A stretch of 64,000 bases of DNA from Buttiauxella sp965119215 (GTDB lineage: Bacteria > Pseudomonadota > Gammaproteobacteria > Enterobacterales > Enterobacteriaceae), in contig CBCPKK010000016.1 in NCBI GenBank assembly GCA_965119215.1, forward strand, positions 62,001 through 126,000. The letters run 5' to 3'. Shown here one piece after another: positions 16,453 to 25,732 of the stretch. Numbering within the stretch: the first letter of the stretch is position 1; each line of letters begins with the position of its first letter. The translations under genes and the position numbers were made by a program. The notes under the pieces were generated by a model. It was not told where the DNA came from and did no database searches. It saw nothing but the letters and a program-made list of their open reading frames with translations.

Positions 16453-17880
16453 TTATTTTTCCGGCAGGGTCAGACGAGCCTGAGCACCACCCTCTGGGCG
16501 ATTTTCGAGAGCAATCGTTCCGCGATGTAAACGCGCAACTTCCTGAACAAATGCCAACCCCAGGCCACTGCTTTTTTGGCCGTTGCTGCGGGGTAAAGAG
16601 TAGAAACGTTCGAACACACGACTGCGCGCAAAATCAGGAATACCGCTGCCGTTATCAGTGACAAAAATGGCTATCTGCCCATCTTCGCGTTCTGCTCCCA
16701 GCACTATTTCACCTCCTTGCGGGGTAAAATCCAGAGCGTTATCCAGCAAATTCCCCACCGCCTGTTCCAGCAACGCTGCATCGCCTTCAACGGTCATATC
16801 TCTGAGCGAAGATTGATCCACTTTCAGCGTAACTTGTTTGCTGCGAGCAACCGCTTCCCGGTTATCAAGCAGCGAGGCAAACAGCGCCGCTAGATTTACC
16901 GTCTGGGGGGTTATTTCAACGCGGCTTTCAAGCTTTGCCTGGCGTAATAAATTGTCGATCAGCTGCTGCATGCGTGTGGTTTGCTGGAGAATATTCCCCG
17001 AGAATTTTTCGACGATGTTCGGCGGTGGCCCTTCCCGCAGGATTTCAGCCGCTCCGCGAATCGCAGCCAGCGGGCTTTTTAGTTCGTGAGTCAGCGCATG
17101 AACGTACTGTTCGATATAACTTTTACCTTCCAGTTTCAGGCGCATGGTTTCCAGCGCTAATGCCAGCTTACGCAGCTCGCTACCGGAGGGTTTTGGAAGC
17201 GGTAAGGGGTCATCTTCCGTTACAGAATCTGCGTAACGCACCAGTTTGCCGATGGAATGGTTAATCCACAGCACGACACCCAAACCAATTAGCAGCGCGA
17301 TACCCAGCAGCGCAACACCCGCCCATAAAATTCGCCGTTCGCTGCGGTGAATAACCGGAGCCATCGCACTGTTGGGTTTACCTACGCTGAGCACACCAAT
17401 AATGTCCGCGCCTTCGCGCACCGGAGCCGCCACGTACATCACCGTGCTATCGGGATTATTGCCATCTTCTGGCGTGCTACGCGCACCGTATTTCCCGTGC
17501 AATGTCAGCCAGACATCGTTCCAGCGCGAATAATCCTGCCCTGTTGCTTTGCCGCTGGAATCGAACAGCACAATGCCCCTGGCATCCGTCAGGTACACCC
17601 GATATTCATTTTTAGATTTGATGATCCCACTGATGCTAGCCTGAAAAGGCCGCGTATTGAGATGAGAAAATGCCTGAGCCAATTGTCCGTTCTGAGCATT
17701 GTTAGCCAGCATATCGGCACGCGCAAACTCAGCAAGCAAAGTGGCCGTGTCGATGAGCGTGCCTTCCGTTGCACGCCGTACGCCAGGCTTCACTTCCTGC
17801 AAGAAAATCGAGAGCACAAACCAGGCCGCGATCGCCACAATCAGAAAATAACCCAGCAGCAAACGCAAACCAATGCGCAT
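16453..17880 (-). CDS. creC: Sensor histidine kinase CreC
   Basis: 475-residue membrane histidine kinase (E. coli 474). It has two membrane segments around a periplasmic sensor (first at residues 7-27, second near 180-205), a HAMP-like linker, the H-box ALTHELKSPLAAIRGAAEIL, and ATP-binding N and G boxes (NLLDNALDF, DNGSGIPDF, SSGLGLAFV). It phosphorylates CreB in response to carbon source and fermentation metabolites. Its ATG overlaps the creB stop by one base (TAATG), indicating translational coupling. Confidence 0.95.
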   Translation of the reverse strand: MRIGLRLLLGYFLIVAIAAWFVLSIFLQEVKPGVRRATEGTLIDTATLLAEFARADMLANNAQNGQLAQAFSHLNTRPFQASISGIIKSKNEYRVYLTDARGIVLFDSSGKATGQDYSRWNDVWLTLHGKYGARSTPEDGNNPDSTVMYVAAPVREGADIIGVLSVGKPNSAMAPVIHRSERRILWAGVALLGIALLIGLGVVLWINHSIGKLVRYADSVTEDDPLPLPKPSGSELRKLALALETMRLKLEGKSYIEQYVHALTHELKSPLAAIRGAAEILREGPPPNIVEKFSGNILQQTTRMQQLIDNLLRQAKLESRVEITPQTVNLAALFASLLDNREAVARSKQVTLKVDQSSLRDMTVEGDAALLEQAVGNLLDNALDFTPQGGEIVLGAEREDGQIAIFVTDNGSGIPDFARSRVFERFYSLPRSNGQKSSGLGLAFVQEVARLHRGTIALENRPEGGAQARLTLPEK

Positions 17881-18575
17881 TAACTGACTCCCAGACTGTA
17901 ACCTAAGCCACGGTGAGTATTGATGGGGGAAAGATCCGGGTTGATCAGGCGCAGTTTCCCACGCAGCGTTTTAATATGCGTATCCACGGTTCTGTCGAAG
18001 CTCTCTTCAGCACCATTCCAGACCAGTTCCATGAGCTGCTGGCGTGAAAAAACACGGCCAGGCCACTGCAGGAAAATCTTCAGCAACAGATATTCATAAC
18101 GCGTGAGCAGTAGCGGCTGCTGGCACCAGGAGATTTGTGCCGCCATCTCGTTGAGTTCGAACAAACCTATGCGTTGTGCACCTGTGGCCTGAGCCTGCCG
18201 CTGCTTCTGCAAACGGCGCAGCACGGTTCGCACCCTTGCGCACACTTCGCGGGGTGAAAAGGGTTTTGCGATGTAGTCATCAGCACCGATTTCAAGGCCG
18301 ATTAATCTGTCGACTTCTTCACTGCGAGCGGTAAGAAACAGCAGCGGTAATTCTGGATAGTCAGCCAACAAACGCCGACAAAGTTCGAAACCGTTAATAT
18401 CCGGTAATCCGACATCCAGAATAGCCAAATCTGGACGCTGCTCACGCGCAGCGTCCAGCACCGGCAACCCACGGGTAAACCCGCGCACCGTGAATCCTTC
18501 CTGTTCCAGCATATAAATAAGCGTATCGGCAATGCTGGCTTCATCTTCGACTAACCAGATAGTGGCCTGGCTCAT
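17880..18575 (-). CDS. creB: Response regulator CreB
   Basis: 231-residue OmpR-type regulator with a receiver domain (LVEDEASIADTL; phospho-acceptor in LAILDVGLPD; K in IAKPFSPREV) and a C-terminal winged helix (FDRTVDTHIKTLRGKLR). With CreC it controls genes carrying TTCAC-N6-TTCAC tags such as creD and, in E. coli, talA and ackA-pta. The start at 18575 is chosen for its length match to E. coli and a spacing of six bases from AAGGAG. An adjacent ATG at 18578 is also possible. The frame is open to 18620 but that overlaps creA. Confidence 0.94.
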   Translation of the reverse strand: MSQATIWLVEDEASIADTLIYMLEQEGFTVRGFTRGLPVLDAAREQRPDLAILDVGLPDINGFELCRRLLADYPELPLLFLTARSEEVDRLIGLEIGADDYIAKPFSPREVCARVRTVLRRLQKQRQAQATGAQRIGLFELNEMAAQISWCQQPLLLTRYEYLLLKIFLQWPGRVFSRQQLMELVWNGAEESFDRTVDTHIKTLRGKLRLINPDLSPINTHRGLGYSLGVS

Positions 18576-18591
18576 CATCAGCTCCTTGCTG

Positions 18592-19062
18592 TTATTTCCA
18601 CGACATAATTGGCACGGCACTTATCGCATTTTTTGGCGAGCCTTCGACGACTTTGTCGGAATAGGCCAGATAAGCCAGCGTGTTGCGTTTAGCATCGTAA
18701 AAACGTACGACTTGCAGCTTCTTGAACACCAGTGAAGTGCGTTTCTGGAATACAACGTCGCCCTGCGCTTTACCCGCTTTTATTTTCTCGCTTAGCTCTA
18801 CCGGCCCCACCTGCTGGCAAGAAATTGCAGCGTCGGAAGTGTCTTCTGCAAGTCCTAGCCCACCTTTAATGCCACCCGTTTTCGCACGGCTAACATAGCA
18901 AGTTACATTTTTTACGTCCGGATCATCGAATGCTTCAACGATGATCTTATGGTCAGGGCCAAACATCTTAAATACGGTATCTACTGAACCGATTTGTTCA
19001 GCCCTGGCGCCCAGCGAAATCAGCAGCAATGAACTGAGTGCAACTAAAACTTTATATTTCAT
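18592..19062 (-). CDS. creA: CreA family periplasmic protein
   Basis: 156 residues (E. coli 157). A signal peptide of about 21 residues (MKYKVLVALSSLLLISLGARA) precedes the conserved CreA domain (IGSVDTVFKMFGPDHKIIVEAFDDPDVKNVTCYVSRA in two halves around residue 40). The function is unknown. It is first in creABC, with 16 bases between its stop and the creB start. It is divergent from rob across a 207-base gap that must hold both promoters. Confidence 0.94.
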   Translation of the reverse strand: MKYKVLVALSSLLLISLGARAEQIGSVDTVFKMFGPDHKIIVEAFDDPDVKNVTCYVSRAKTGGIKGGLGLAEDTSDAAISCQQVGPVELSEKIKAGKAQGDVVFQKRTSLVFKKLQVVRFYDAKRNTLAYLAYSDKVVEGSPKNAISAVPIMSWK

Positions 19063-19269
19063 ATTGTTACCATTGGTTAAGATTGCCTTTAGCGACTATT
19101 AACATTTTGGTCTGAAAAGTCGTTAAATATCACGTTATTAATAAAATTGTCGGAATGAGTAACTGATTTTGGCACGACTTGTTAAAAAAAACTCTGAATG
19201 TCAGATCAACAAAAAATGCTATCATCGCGCACATTAACGGCACTCACCGTGTCAGGATGAGGATATTAT

Positions 19270-20139
19270 ATGGATCAGACAGGGATCATTCGCGATCTAT
19301 TAACCTGGCTGGAAGGTCATCTGGATCAACCGCTGTCACTCGATAATGTTGCGGCTAAAGCAGGTTATTCCAAGTGGCATTTACAACGGATGTTTAAAGA
19401 CGTTACGGGTCATGCCATCGGTGCATATATCCGCGCACGTCGTTTATCAAAGTCTGCTGTAGCACTGCGTTTAACCGCACGGCCTATTCTTGATATTGCT
19501 TTGCAGTACCGTTTTGACTCTCAACAGACGTTTACTCGCGCCTTCAAAAAACAGTTTGCTCAAACGCCCGCACTGTATCGCCGTTCCCCTGACTGGAGCG
19601 CTTTTGGTATGCGTCCGCCGCTGCGTTTAGATGAGTTTACTCTACCGCAAGCGCAATTTGTCGCGCTGCCGGAAACGAACCTGGTCGGTGTCACGCAAAG
19701 TTATAGCTGCACGCTTGAACAAGTTTCTGATTTCCGGAACGAAATGCGTATCCAATTCTGGACACAATTCCTCGGCAACGCGCCTACTTTGCCGCGCGTG
19801 TTGTACGGATTGCATGAACCACGCCCAAGTATTGAAAAAGACGATGAGCAGGAAGTCTTTTATACCACGGCACTGACGCCAGAAATGGCGAACGGATCCT
19901 TGCCAGACTCTCGTCCGGTCAAGCTGGAAGGGGGCGATTACGTGCAGTTCGACTACGAAGGGCCAGGCACCGGTTTGCAGGAGTTTATCCTGACAATTTA
20001 CGGAACCTGTATGCCGTCGCTGAATCTGACTCGCCGTAAAGGACAAGACATTGAACGCTTCTTCCCGCAGGAAGAAGCGCGTGTTCAGGGCCGGCCAATG
20101 CAGATCCGTTGCGAGTATCTGATCCCCGTCCGCCGCTAA
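19270..20139 (+). CDS. rob: Right origin-binding regulator Rob
   Basis: 289 residues, as in E. coli. The AraC/XylS DNA-binding domain is at the N-terminus (LSLDNVAAKAGYSKWHLQRMFKDVTG at residues 22-47; ILDIALQYRFDSQQTFTRAFK following) and a GyrI-like ligand-binding domain fills residues 120-289. It belongs to the MarA/SoxS/Rob group controlling efflux and stress genes and binds the right side of oriC in E. coli. AGGATG-ATATT lies before the ATG. It ends two bases before the convergent gpmB. Confidence 0.96.
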   Translation: MDQTGIIRDLLTWLEGHLDQPLSLDNVAAKAGYSKWHLQRMFKDVTGHAIGAYIRARRLSKSAVALRLTARPILDIALQYRFDSQQTFTRAFKKQFAQTPALYRRSPDWSAFGMRPPLRLDEFTLPQAQFVALPETNLVGVTQSYSCTLEQVSDFRNEMRIQFWTQFLGNAPTLPRVLYGLHEPRPSIEKDDEQEVFYTTALTPEMANGSLPDSRPVKLEGGDYVQFDYEGPGTGLQEFILTIYGTCMPSLNLTRRKGQDIERFFPQEEARVQGRPMQIRCEYLIPVRR

Positions 20140-20141
20140 AT

Positions 20142-20789
20142 TTATCGCTGTAATTCATCCATTGCAGGGGCGTCCAGATGTGAGATGTCCCCTGCTGTTT
20201 CAACGACCCAGCCAGGAGCAAGCCACGGGCTTTGCTGATGGTCAACGCGGGAAATTGAACCGTTTCTTAATCGCAGGCGGCGTTCAGCCCAGGCCGGTAA
20301 TCCCAGAATCGTACTCACAAGGCTTCCCAGTGCCATACCATGGCTAACCAGCAATGGACGGCTGCCAGCCGGCAAACCAAGGCAAGCATTCAGAGCCGCG
20401 TGCATACGCTCGCTCATTTCGAACATGCTTTCACCCGCCGGAATGCGCCCGTCAGCAGTGCCGTTCACCAGTTGACGACGCCAGCCCTCTTCCTCTTCAT
20501 TTAGCGTGTCCAGATTACGGCTTTCTAGTACGCCCATATTCAGCTCACGCAAACGCTCATCCAGCGTGACATCCACGCCACATGCCCGTGCGATTATCTC
20601 AGCGGTGCGGCGAGTACGCCCCAAATCGCTGGCAATCACATGCGTAATGCCTAATGTTTTAGCCCGCTCGGCCACCTGCTCGGCCTGACGTACTCCTTTC
20701 TCAGTCAGCGCACTGTCTGACTGGCCCTGAATGCGACGTTCTGCATTCCACTGCGTTTCGCCGTGGCGAACAAGGTATACCTGTAACAT
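20142..20789 (-). CDS. gpmB: Histidine phosphatase GpmB (YtjC)
   Basis: 215 residues, as in E. coli. Cofactor-independent-looking member of the histidine phosphatase branch: RHGETQWN at residues 8-15 carries the phospho-histidine, and LLVSHGMALGSLV supplies the second histidine. Historically named a phosphoglycerate mutase, but family evidence points to phosphatase activity on a sugar phosphate. Convergent with rob; its promoter is in the 33 bases before yjjX, which is divergent. Confidence 0.92.
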   Translation of the reverse strand: MLQVYLVRHGETQWNAERRIQGQSDSALTEKGVRQAEQVAERAKTLGITHVIASDLGRTRRTAEIIARACGVDVTLDERLRELNMGVLESRNLDTLNEEEEGWRRQLVNGTADGRIPAGESMFEMSERMHAALNACLGLPAGSRPLLVSHGMALGSLVSTILGLPAWAERRLRLRNGSISRVDHQQSPWLAPGWVVETAGDISHLDAPAMDELQR

Positions 20790-20840
20790 GCGTTTTATCC
20801 GTTATACTGCGGCAACAATATCTTGAGAGTTTTACTGATT

Positions 20841-21359
20841 ATGTACCATGTCGTCTGTGCAACAACTAATCCAGCCAAAATTCAGGCAATTCACCAGGCA
20901 TTCGACGACATCTATGGTGAGGGATGCTGCCATATTGAACCCGTCGCCGTCGATAGTGGCGTGCCAGAACAACCCTTTGGAAACCATGAAACGCGAACTG
21001 GCGCACGATGCCGGGTGATGAATGCCCGTCAGGTTCGTCAGGAAGCGGATTTTTGGGTAGCTGTTGAAGCGGGGATTGATGATGACAGTACTTTTAGTTG
21101 GGTAGTGATTGAAAACCAAAATCAGCGTGGTGAAGCTCGTTCGGCAACCCTTCCACTTCCTGCCATCATTCTTGAAAAAGTACGCGCGGGGGAAGCTTTA
21201 GGGCCAGTGATGTCGGAATATACCGGTATCAATGATATTGGCCGTAAAGAAGGGGCGATTGGGGTATTTACCGCCGGTAAACTCACTCGCAGCAGCGTTT
21301 ACCATCAGGCGGTTATTTTGGCTCTAAGCCCGTTCCATAACGACGTTTATACTGCTTAG
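20841..21359 (+). CDS. yjjX: Inosine/xanthosine triphosphatase YjjX
   Basis: 172-residue house-cleaning NTPase that hydrolyses non-canonical ITP and XTP (E. coli 170). Conserved blocks HVVCATTNPAKIQAIHQAF and SGVPEQPFGNHETRTGAR are present, as is VAVEAGIDDDSTFSWVV. The start at 20841 gives an N-terminus matching E. coli; a TTG at 20823 is in frame but has no support. Its last four bases overlap the end of convergent trpR. Confidence 0.93.
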   Translation: MYHVVCATTNPAKIQAIHQAFDDIYGEGCCHIEPVAVDSGVPEQPFGNHETRTGARCRVMNARQVRQEADFWVAVEAGIDDDSTFSWVVIENQNQRGEARSATLPLPAIILEKVRAGEALGPVMSEYTGINDIGRKEGAIGVFTAGKLTRSSVYHQAVILALSPFHNDVYTA

Positions 21360-21685
21360 CGTTTAGCGCTCAATAGCTCTTGCTCCAGCCATGCACGTAA
21401 CGCTGGCGGAGCAGATTTCAGGCTATTGGAACCACGCGTAATAGTAGCAATCCCCGCGCCCAGCTCATTTTTAAGTTCCCGCTGGCTCATCTCACCGCGC
21501 AGTAACTCTTCAACGATTCGGACACGAGTCCCCAGGGCGGTGCGTTCGTCTGGCGTCAGCAATAACATTAACAACGGCATATGCAGTTGCTTATCGAACG
21601 ATTGCTGTAGCAACTCCACAAAGCGGAGCCACTCTTGATTGCTTTGCTCGGCGTGTTCTGCCGAGTATTGAGAGTGCTGAGTCAT
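21356..21685 (-). CDS. trpR: trp operon repressor TrpR
   Basis: 109-residue all-helical repressor (E. coli 108). The helix-turn-helix MSQRELKNELGAGIATITRGSNSL is intact and the N-terminal dimerisation part is typical. With tryptophan bound it represses trp, aroH, mtr and its own gene. An operator match lies directly upstream (21696-21715), consistent with autoregulation. Its 3' end overlaps yjjX by four bases, and an ERIC element begins 41 bases upstream of its start. Confidence 0.96.
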   Translation of the reverse strand: MTQHSQYSAEHAEQSNQEWLRFVELLQQSFDKQLHMPLLMLLLTPDERTALGTRVRIVEELLRGEMSQRELKNELGAGIATITRGSNSLKSAPPALRAWLEQELLSAKR

Positions 21686-21695
21686 GTTATGCCAC

Positions 21696-21715
21696 CATAC
21701 TATTCAACTAGTACG
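21696..21715. promoter_or_regulatory. Trp operator controlling trpR
   Basis: CATACTATTCAACTAGTACG is an imperfect palindrome. One half (CTAGTACG) is exact to the TrpR consensus and the other is 6 of 8. It lies 11 bases before the trpR start. Confidence 0.75.
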
Positions 21716-21726
21716 ACAGGATAACA

Positions 21727-21851
21727 TATACCCAAAATAATTCGAGTTGTGGGTAGGCGGCAAACTCATTCTCTCCAGGAGCTTACTAAAGTAAGTGACT
21801 GGGGAGAATGGGTGCAGCCAACACCCCCACAACTCGAAGTATGAAGGGTAT
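21727..21851 (+). repeat. ERIC element, short form
   Basis: About 125 bases with inverted termini (ATACCCAAAATAATTCGAG at the left; CTCGAAGTATGAAGGGTAT at the right) and the diagnostic core CCAGGAGCTTACTAAAGT followed by AAGTGACTGGGG. It fills the space between trpR and slt, and its right end reaches the first base of the slt stop triplet. Confidence 0.93.
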
Positions 21852-23785
21852 CAATAACGACGTTGCCACTCAGCATCCGTCAGCAGCGGCACGGATTTAC
21901 CCATGAAGTATTGGTAGTACGCATCATAAGCCAGCACGTTTTTCACATATCCACGCGTTTCCGAGAAGGGAATACTCTCAACAAATGCCACCGCGTCTAT
22001 ACGCCCGGCACTGTTGCCAAGCCAGGTTCTTACGCGCCCCGGGCCCGCGTTATATGCAGCTGACGAGAAAATTCGGTTGTTCTCAAATTGCTTATAAACC
22101 GACTGCAAATAAGTCGTACCAATATTGATATTGGTTTCCGGGTCCAGAAGCTGCCCAGGGCTGCTGTAACCTGGAATATTAAACACTTTCACAGTATGCG
22201 CGGCGGTAGTCGGCATAACCTGCATCAAGCCACTGGCACCAACAGGCGAGCGTACTTTTGGATTCCACGCGCTTTCCTGGCGTGCAATGGCCATCGCATA
22301 ACTTTGCGAGATATCTTTTCCGCTCACGTAGCGCGAGAAAATATCTTTATAAGCCAGCGGGAAACGCTCTTCCAGATGATCCCAAAGTTTACCGGCGATC
22401 GTCGCCTGCACGCTAAGATCCCACCAGTTTTGCTCGAACGCGTAACGCGCTAATCCTTCCTGTTCTGGTTTGCTGCGGCTGGTGATCAAGTTCGCCCATT
22501 CGCTGCGCGCGGTGTTATCCATATTCCAGTACATCAGTTCGCGTACACGCGACATTTCAGCGCCCTGTACCAACGCAGGATTCACGGCAACCGCTTTATC
22601 GACGCGTAACGGATAGTCTTCCCCTAAACGCTGCGCTGCTACCATTGGATAAAATCCGCGTTGCTGCATCAACGAACGAAGGATCTCATTAGCTTCTGCA
22701 TCGCGTCCGCGCTCCAGTAACAGGTCAGCCTGCCAGTAACGCCATTCGTCTTTCTGTTTGGCATCCATTGGTAAACGCGCAAGCCAGGTATTCAGACCCG
22801 TGCGGTCGCCCGTTCCCAACGCCATACGCACACGTCTTTCAACCAACGTGGTCGATTCTGAGCGCATGATGGCATCGTCGCGCCACGCAGCCTGTTCAGC
22901 AGTAACATCGTTGCCCATCAAGCGCCAGGCGACGGTATCTCTTAGCTCCTGAGCCTGAGAGTCGTTGAGTTGTTGTGCTTGCACCAGCGACGGGATCATC
23001 ATGCGGGCATTTTCTACGTCATCACGCGCGACACGTGTAAATGCGACCGCCGCAGCCTGGCGCGTAAAGTCCGTAGCCCCTACCGTGCGGGCAAACGTCA
23101 GCACCGTATTGGGATCATTTTGCAGGCTGATAAGCGCAGAAGAGATGGTTTGATAATCTGCTGGCATTTGGTTAGCAAGATTACTGACCAGCGAGGTATT
23201 GCCCTCTTTCATTGCCAGGCGAATGCGTTCCAGGTAAGCCAACGGATCTTGAGTCCCGGAAGAACGCCACGCCGAAAATAGACGATCGCAGCTCGACGGA
23301 AGATTTTTACCCGTAAGCCAGATGTCTTTAGCGCCCGCCCAGGCTGCGTCAGCCTCGCCCGTATTCCATTTTGCATAGTAATAATTGCACTTTGCTTCTG
23401 TGGTGCCCGGCTGCTCTGGACTAAATGCCAAAAGCCCGCGCCAGTCTTCACGGCGAGCCAATTCATTCACAAAACGAGATTTAAGCGAACGAGCAGGCGG
23501 CAGCGTTGGATTGGCTTCAATAAAGCGGCTGACGACAAGGGTTGGCTCATTCATTAGATCGTCAGTTATCTGACGATATTCGAGATAGGGATACAGCGGA
23601 TAATCCTGCAACGTGGGCATCATCTGCGCCACCACATCCATTTGCTTGTTATCCCACGCCTGTTTGATTTGTGCGTAGCGGTTGCGTTGCTCGTCGAGCG
23701 AATCCGCACGAACGGCTTGAGTTAGTGCCGCAAGGCTCACCATTGCTATTAGCAATCGCCCCACGACTTGTTTGGCTCTACCCAC
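21851..23785 (-). CDS. slt: Soluble lytic murein transglycosylase Slt70
   Basis: 644-residue periplasmic exo-lytic transglycosylase that cuts the glycan strand to 1,6-anhydro-muropeptides. A signal peptide of about 27 residues ends VRA-DS. A long helical superhelix (U and L domains, residues about 30-460) is followed by the goose-lysozyme-like catalytic domain, with the catalytic glutamate in AIARQESAWNPKVRSPVGASG, then LMQVMP and SSAAYNAGPGR. The stop codon coincides with the end of the ERIC repeat downstream. Gene is isolated. Confidence 0.96.
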   Translation of the reverse strand: MGRAKQVVGRLLIAMVSLAALTQAVRADSLDEQRNRYAQIKQAWDNKQMDVVAQMMPTLQDYPLYPYLEYRQITDDLMNEPTLVVSRFIEANPTLPPARSLKSRFVNELARREDWRGLLAFSPEQPGTTEAKCNYYYAKWNTGEADAAWAGAKDIWLTGKNLPSSCDRLFSAWRSSGTQDPLAYLERIRLAMKEGNTSLVSNLANQMPADYQTISSALISLQNDPNTVLTFARTVGATDFTRQAAAVAFTRVARDDVENARMMIPSLVQAQQLNDSQAQELRDTVAWRLMGNDVTAEQAAWRDDAIMRSESTTLVERRVRMALGTGDRTGLNTWLARLPMDAKQKDEWRYWQADLLLERGRDAEANEILRSLMQQRGFYPMVAAQRLGEDYPLRVDKAVAVNPALVQGAEMSRVRELMYWNMDNTARSEWANLITSRSKPEQEGLARYAFEQNWWDLSVQATIAGKLWDHLEERFPLAYKDIFSRYVSGKDISQSYAMAIARQESAWNPKVRSPVGASGLMQVMPTTAAHTVKVFNIPGYSSPGQLLDPETNINIGTTYLQSVYKQFENNRIFSSAAYNAGPGRVRTWLGNSAGRIDAVAFVESIPFSETRGYVKNVLAYDAYYQYFMGKSVPLLTDAEWQRRY

Positions 23786-24016
23786 AAGTTCTCCTCACAT
23801 TTTCACAGGCAGCATCATGCCGCCACTAATCACTTCATGCTAACTCTGGTATTGCAGTTACGCCACGCCAGAGGGCGTTATTTTGTCGATTAAAGCGCTA
23901 AGGCTGTTTCGGGTAACACATCCCACTTCCCCTACTGGGCTTACCCGCTGAAAACGGCTACACTTCGCCACTGATACGTACCATCTTAAATCACGAAAAA
24001 GAGGCGAAGTCGCACT

Positions 24017-25684
24017 GTGGCTCAATTCGTTTATACCATGCATCGTGTCGGCAAAGTTGTTCCGCCGAAACGCCATATTCTGAAAAATATCTCGCTCAGT
24101 TTCTTCCCTGGCGCCAAGATTGGTGTACTGGGTCTGAACGGTGCCGGTAAATCCACGCTGCTGCGCATTATGGCCGGCATTGATACCGACATTGAAGGCG
24201 AAGCCCGCCCACAACCTGGCCTGAAAATTGGCTACTTACAGCAGGAACCGCAGCTCAATCTGGAGCACACGGTTCGCGAATCGGTTGAAGAAGCCGTTGC
24301 TGAAGTTGTCGGGGCCTTAAAACGTCTTGATGAAGTGTACACACTGTACGCTGAGCCAGATGCCGATTTCGACAAACTGGCAGCCGAGCAAGGCAAGCTG
24401 GAAGAGATCATCCACGCTCACGACGGTCACAACCTGAACGTTCAACTGGAGCGTGCTGCCGATGCACTGCGTCTGCCAGACTGGGACGCAAAAATTGGCA
24501 ACCTGTCTGGTGGTGAGCGCCGCCGTGTGGCACTTTGCCGCCTGCTGCTCGAAAAACCAGACATGCTGCTGCTCGACGAACCAACGAACCACCTGGATGC
24601 TGAATCCGTGGCGTGGCTCGAGCGCTTCCTGCATGACTTCGAAGGCACCGTTGTGGCGATTACCCACGACCGTTACTTCCTTGATAACGTTGCAGGCTGG
24701 ATTCTGGAACTTGACCGCGGCGAAGGCATTCCGTGGGAAGGCAACTACTCCTCATGGCTTGAGCAGAAAGACGCACGTCTGGCTCAGGAAGCCTCAACGG
24801 AAGCGGCTCGCCGTAAATCCATTGAGAAGGAGCTTGAGTGGGTACGTCAGGGCGCTAAAGGCCGTCAGTCTAAAGGCAAGGCGCGTCTGGCTCGCTTTGA
24901 AGAACTGAACAGCACTGAATACCAGAAACGTAACGAAACCAACGAACTGTTTATTCCACCAGGCGCACGTCTGGGCGATAAAGTTGTTGAGGTTACTAAT
25001 CTGCGTAAATCCTACGGCGACCGCCTGCTGATTGAAGATTTGTCCTTCTCCGTACCGAAAGGCGCGATTGTGGGCATCATCGGTCCGAACGGCGCGGGTA
25101 AATCTACCCTGTTCCGTATGATGTCGGGCCAGGAACAGCCTGACAGCGGCACCATTGAACTGGGCGAAACCGTTAAACTGGCTTCCGTCGATCAGTTCCG
25201 TGACTCCATGGACAGCAGCAAAACCGTGTGGGAAGAAGTTTCCGGCGGGCAGGACATCATGCGTATCGGTAACACCGAAATGCCAAGTCGTGCTTACGTT
25301 GGCCGCTTTAACTTCAAAGGTGTTGACCAGGGTAAACGTGTTGGTGAGCTGTCTGGTGGTGAGCGTGGCCGTCTGCATCTGGCGAAACTGCTGCAGGTTG
25401 GCGGTAACGTACTGCTGCTCGATGAACCAACAAACGACCTGGACATCGAAACCCTGCGCGCGTTAGAAAACGCCCTGCTGGAATTCCCGGGCTGTGCGAT
25501 GGTTATCTCGCACGACCGTTGGTTCCTTGACCGCGTTGCGACCCACATTCTGGATTATCAGGATGAAGGCAAAGTTGAATTCTTCGAAGGCAACTTTACC
25601 GAATACGAAGAGTACAAGAAACGCACCCTGGGTGCGGAAGCGCTGGAACCTAAGCGCATCAAGTACAAACGTGTGACCAAGTAA
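24017..25684 (+). CDS. ettA: Energy-dependent translational throttle protein EttA (ABC-F)
   Basis: 555-residue ABC-F protein with two ATPase domains and no membrane part, matching E. coli EttA (YjjK). Walker A motifs are GLNGAGKSTLL and GPNGAGKSTLF; signatures are LSGGERRRV and LSGGERGRL; Walker B glutamates occur in LLLDEPTNHLD and LLLDEPTNDLD. The P-site tRNA interaction linker lies between the domains (near residues 245-325). It gates the ribosome into elongation according to ATP/ADP ratio. The start codon is GTG with GAGGCGAAG upstream. A strong terminator follows. Confidence 0.96.
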   Translation: MAQFVYTMHRVGKVVPPKRHILKNISLSFFPGAKIGVLGLNGAGKSTLLRIMAGIDTDIEGEARPQPGLKIGYLQQEPQLNLEHTVRESVEEAVAEVVGALKRLDEVYTLYAEPDADFDKLAAEQGKLEEIIHAHDGHNLNVQLERAADALRLPDWDAKIGNLSGGERRRVALCRLLLEKPDMLLLDEPTNHLDAESVAWLERFLHDFEGTVVAITHDRYFLDNVAGWILELDRGEGIPWEGNYSSWLEQKDARLAQEASTEAARRKSIEKELEWVRQGAKGRQSKGKARLARFEELNSTEYQKRNETNELFIPPGARLGDKVVEVTNLRKSYGDRLLIEDLSFSVPKGAIVGIIGPNGAGKSTLFRMMSGQEQPDSGTIELGETVKLASVDQFRDSMDSSKTVWEEVSGGQDIMRIGNTEMPSRAYVGRFNFKGVDQGKRVGELSGGERGRLHLAKLLQVGGNVLLLDEPTNDLDIETLRALENALLEFPGCAMVISHDRWFLDRVATHILDYQDEGKVEFFEGNFTEYEEYKKRTLGAEALEPKRIKYKRVTK

Positions 25685-25687
25685 TAA

Positions 25688-25723
25688 AAACCCCCTATCT
25701 CCCGCTGGGAGATAGGGGGTTAA
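25688..25723. terminator. Shared terminator of ettA and nadR
   Basis: A perfect 13-bp stem CCCCCTATCTCCC / GGGAGATAGGGGG with a three-base loop between two convergent genes. The T-run (TTTTTATT) is on the minus strand, so it best fits nadR; TTAAAACC on the other side may suffice for ettA. Confidence 0.9.
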
Positions 25724-25732
25724 AACCGAAAA

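Noticed and set aside
23858..24214. A 118-codon frame opposite the start of ettA
   Set aside because: Mostly antisense of ettA; the remaining part is the slt-ettA gap in which I see only promoter-like DNA.
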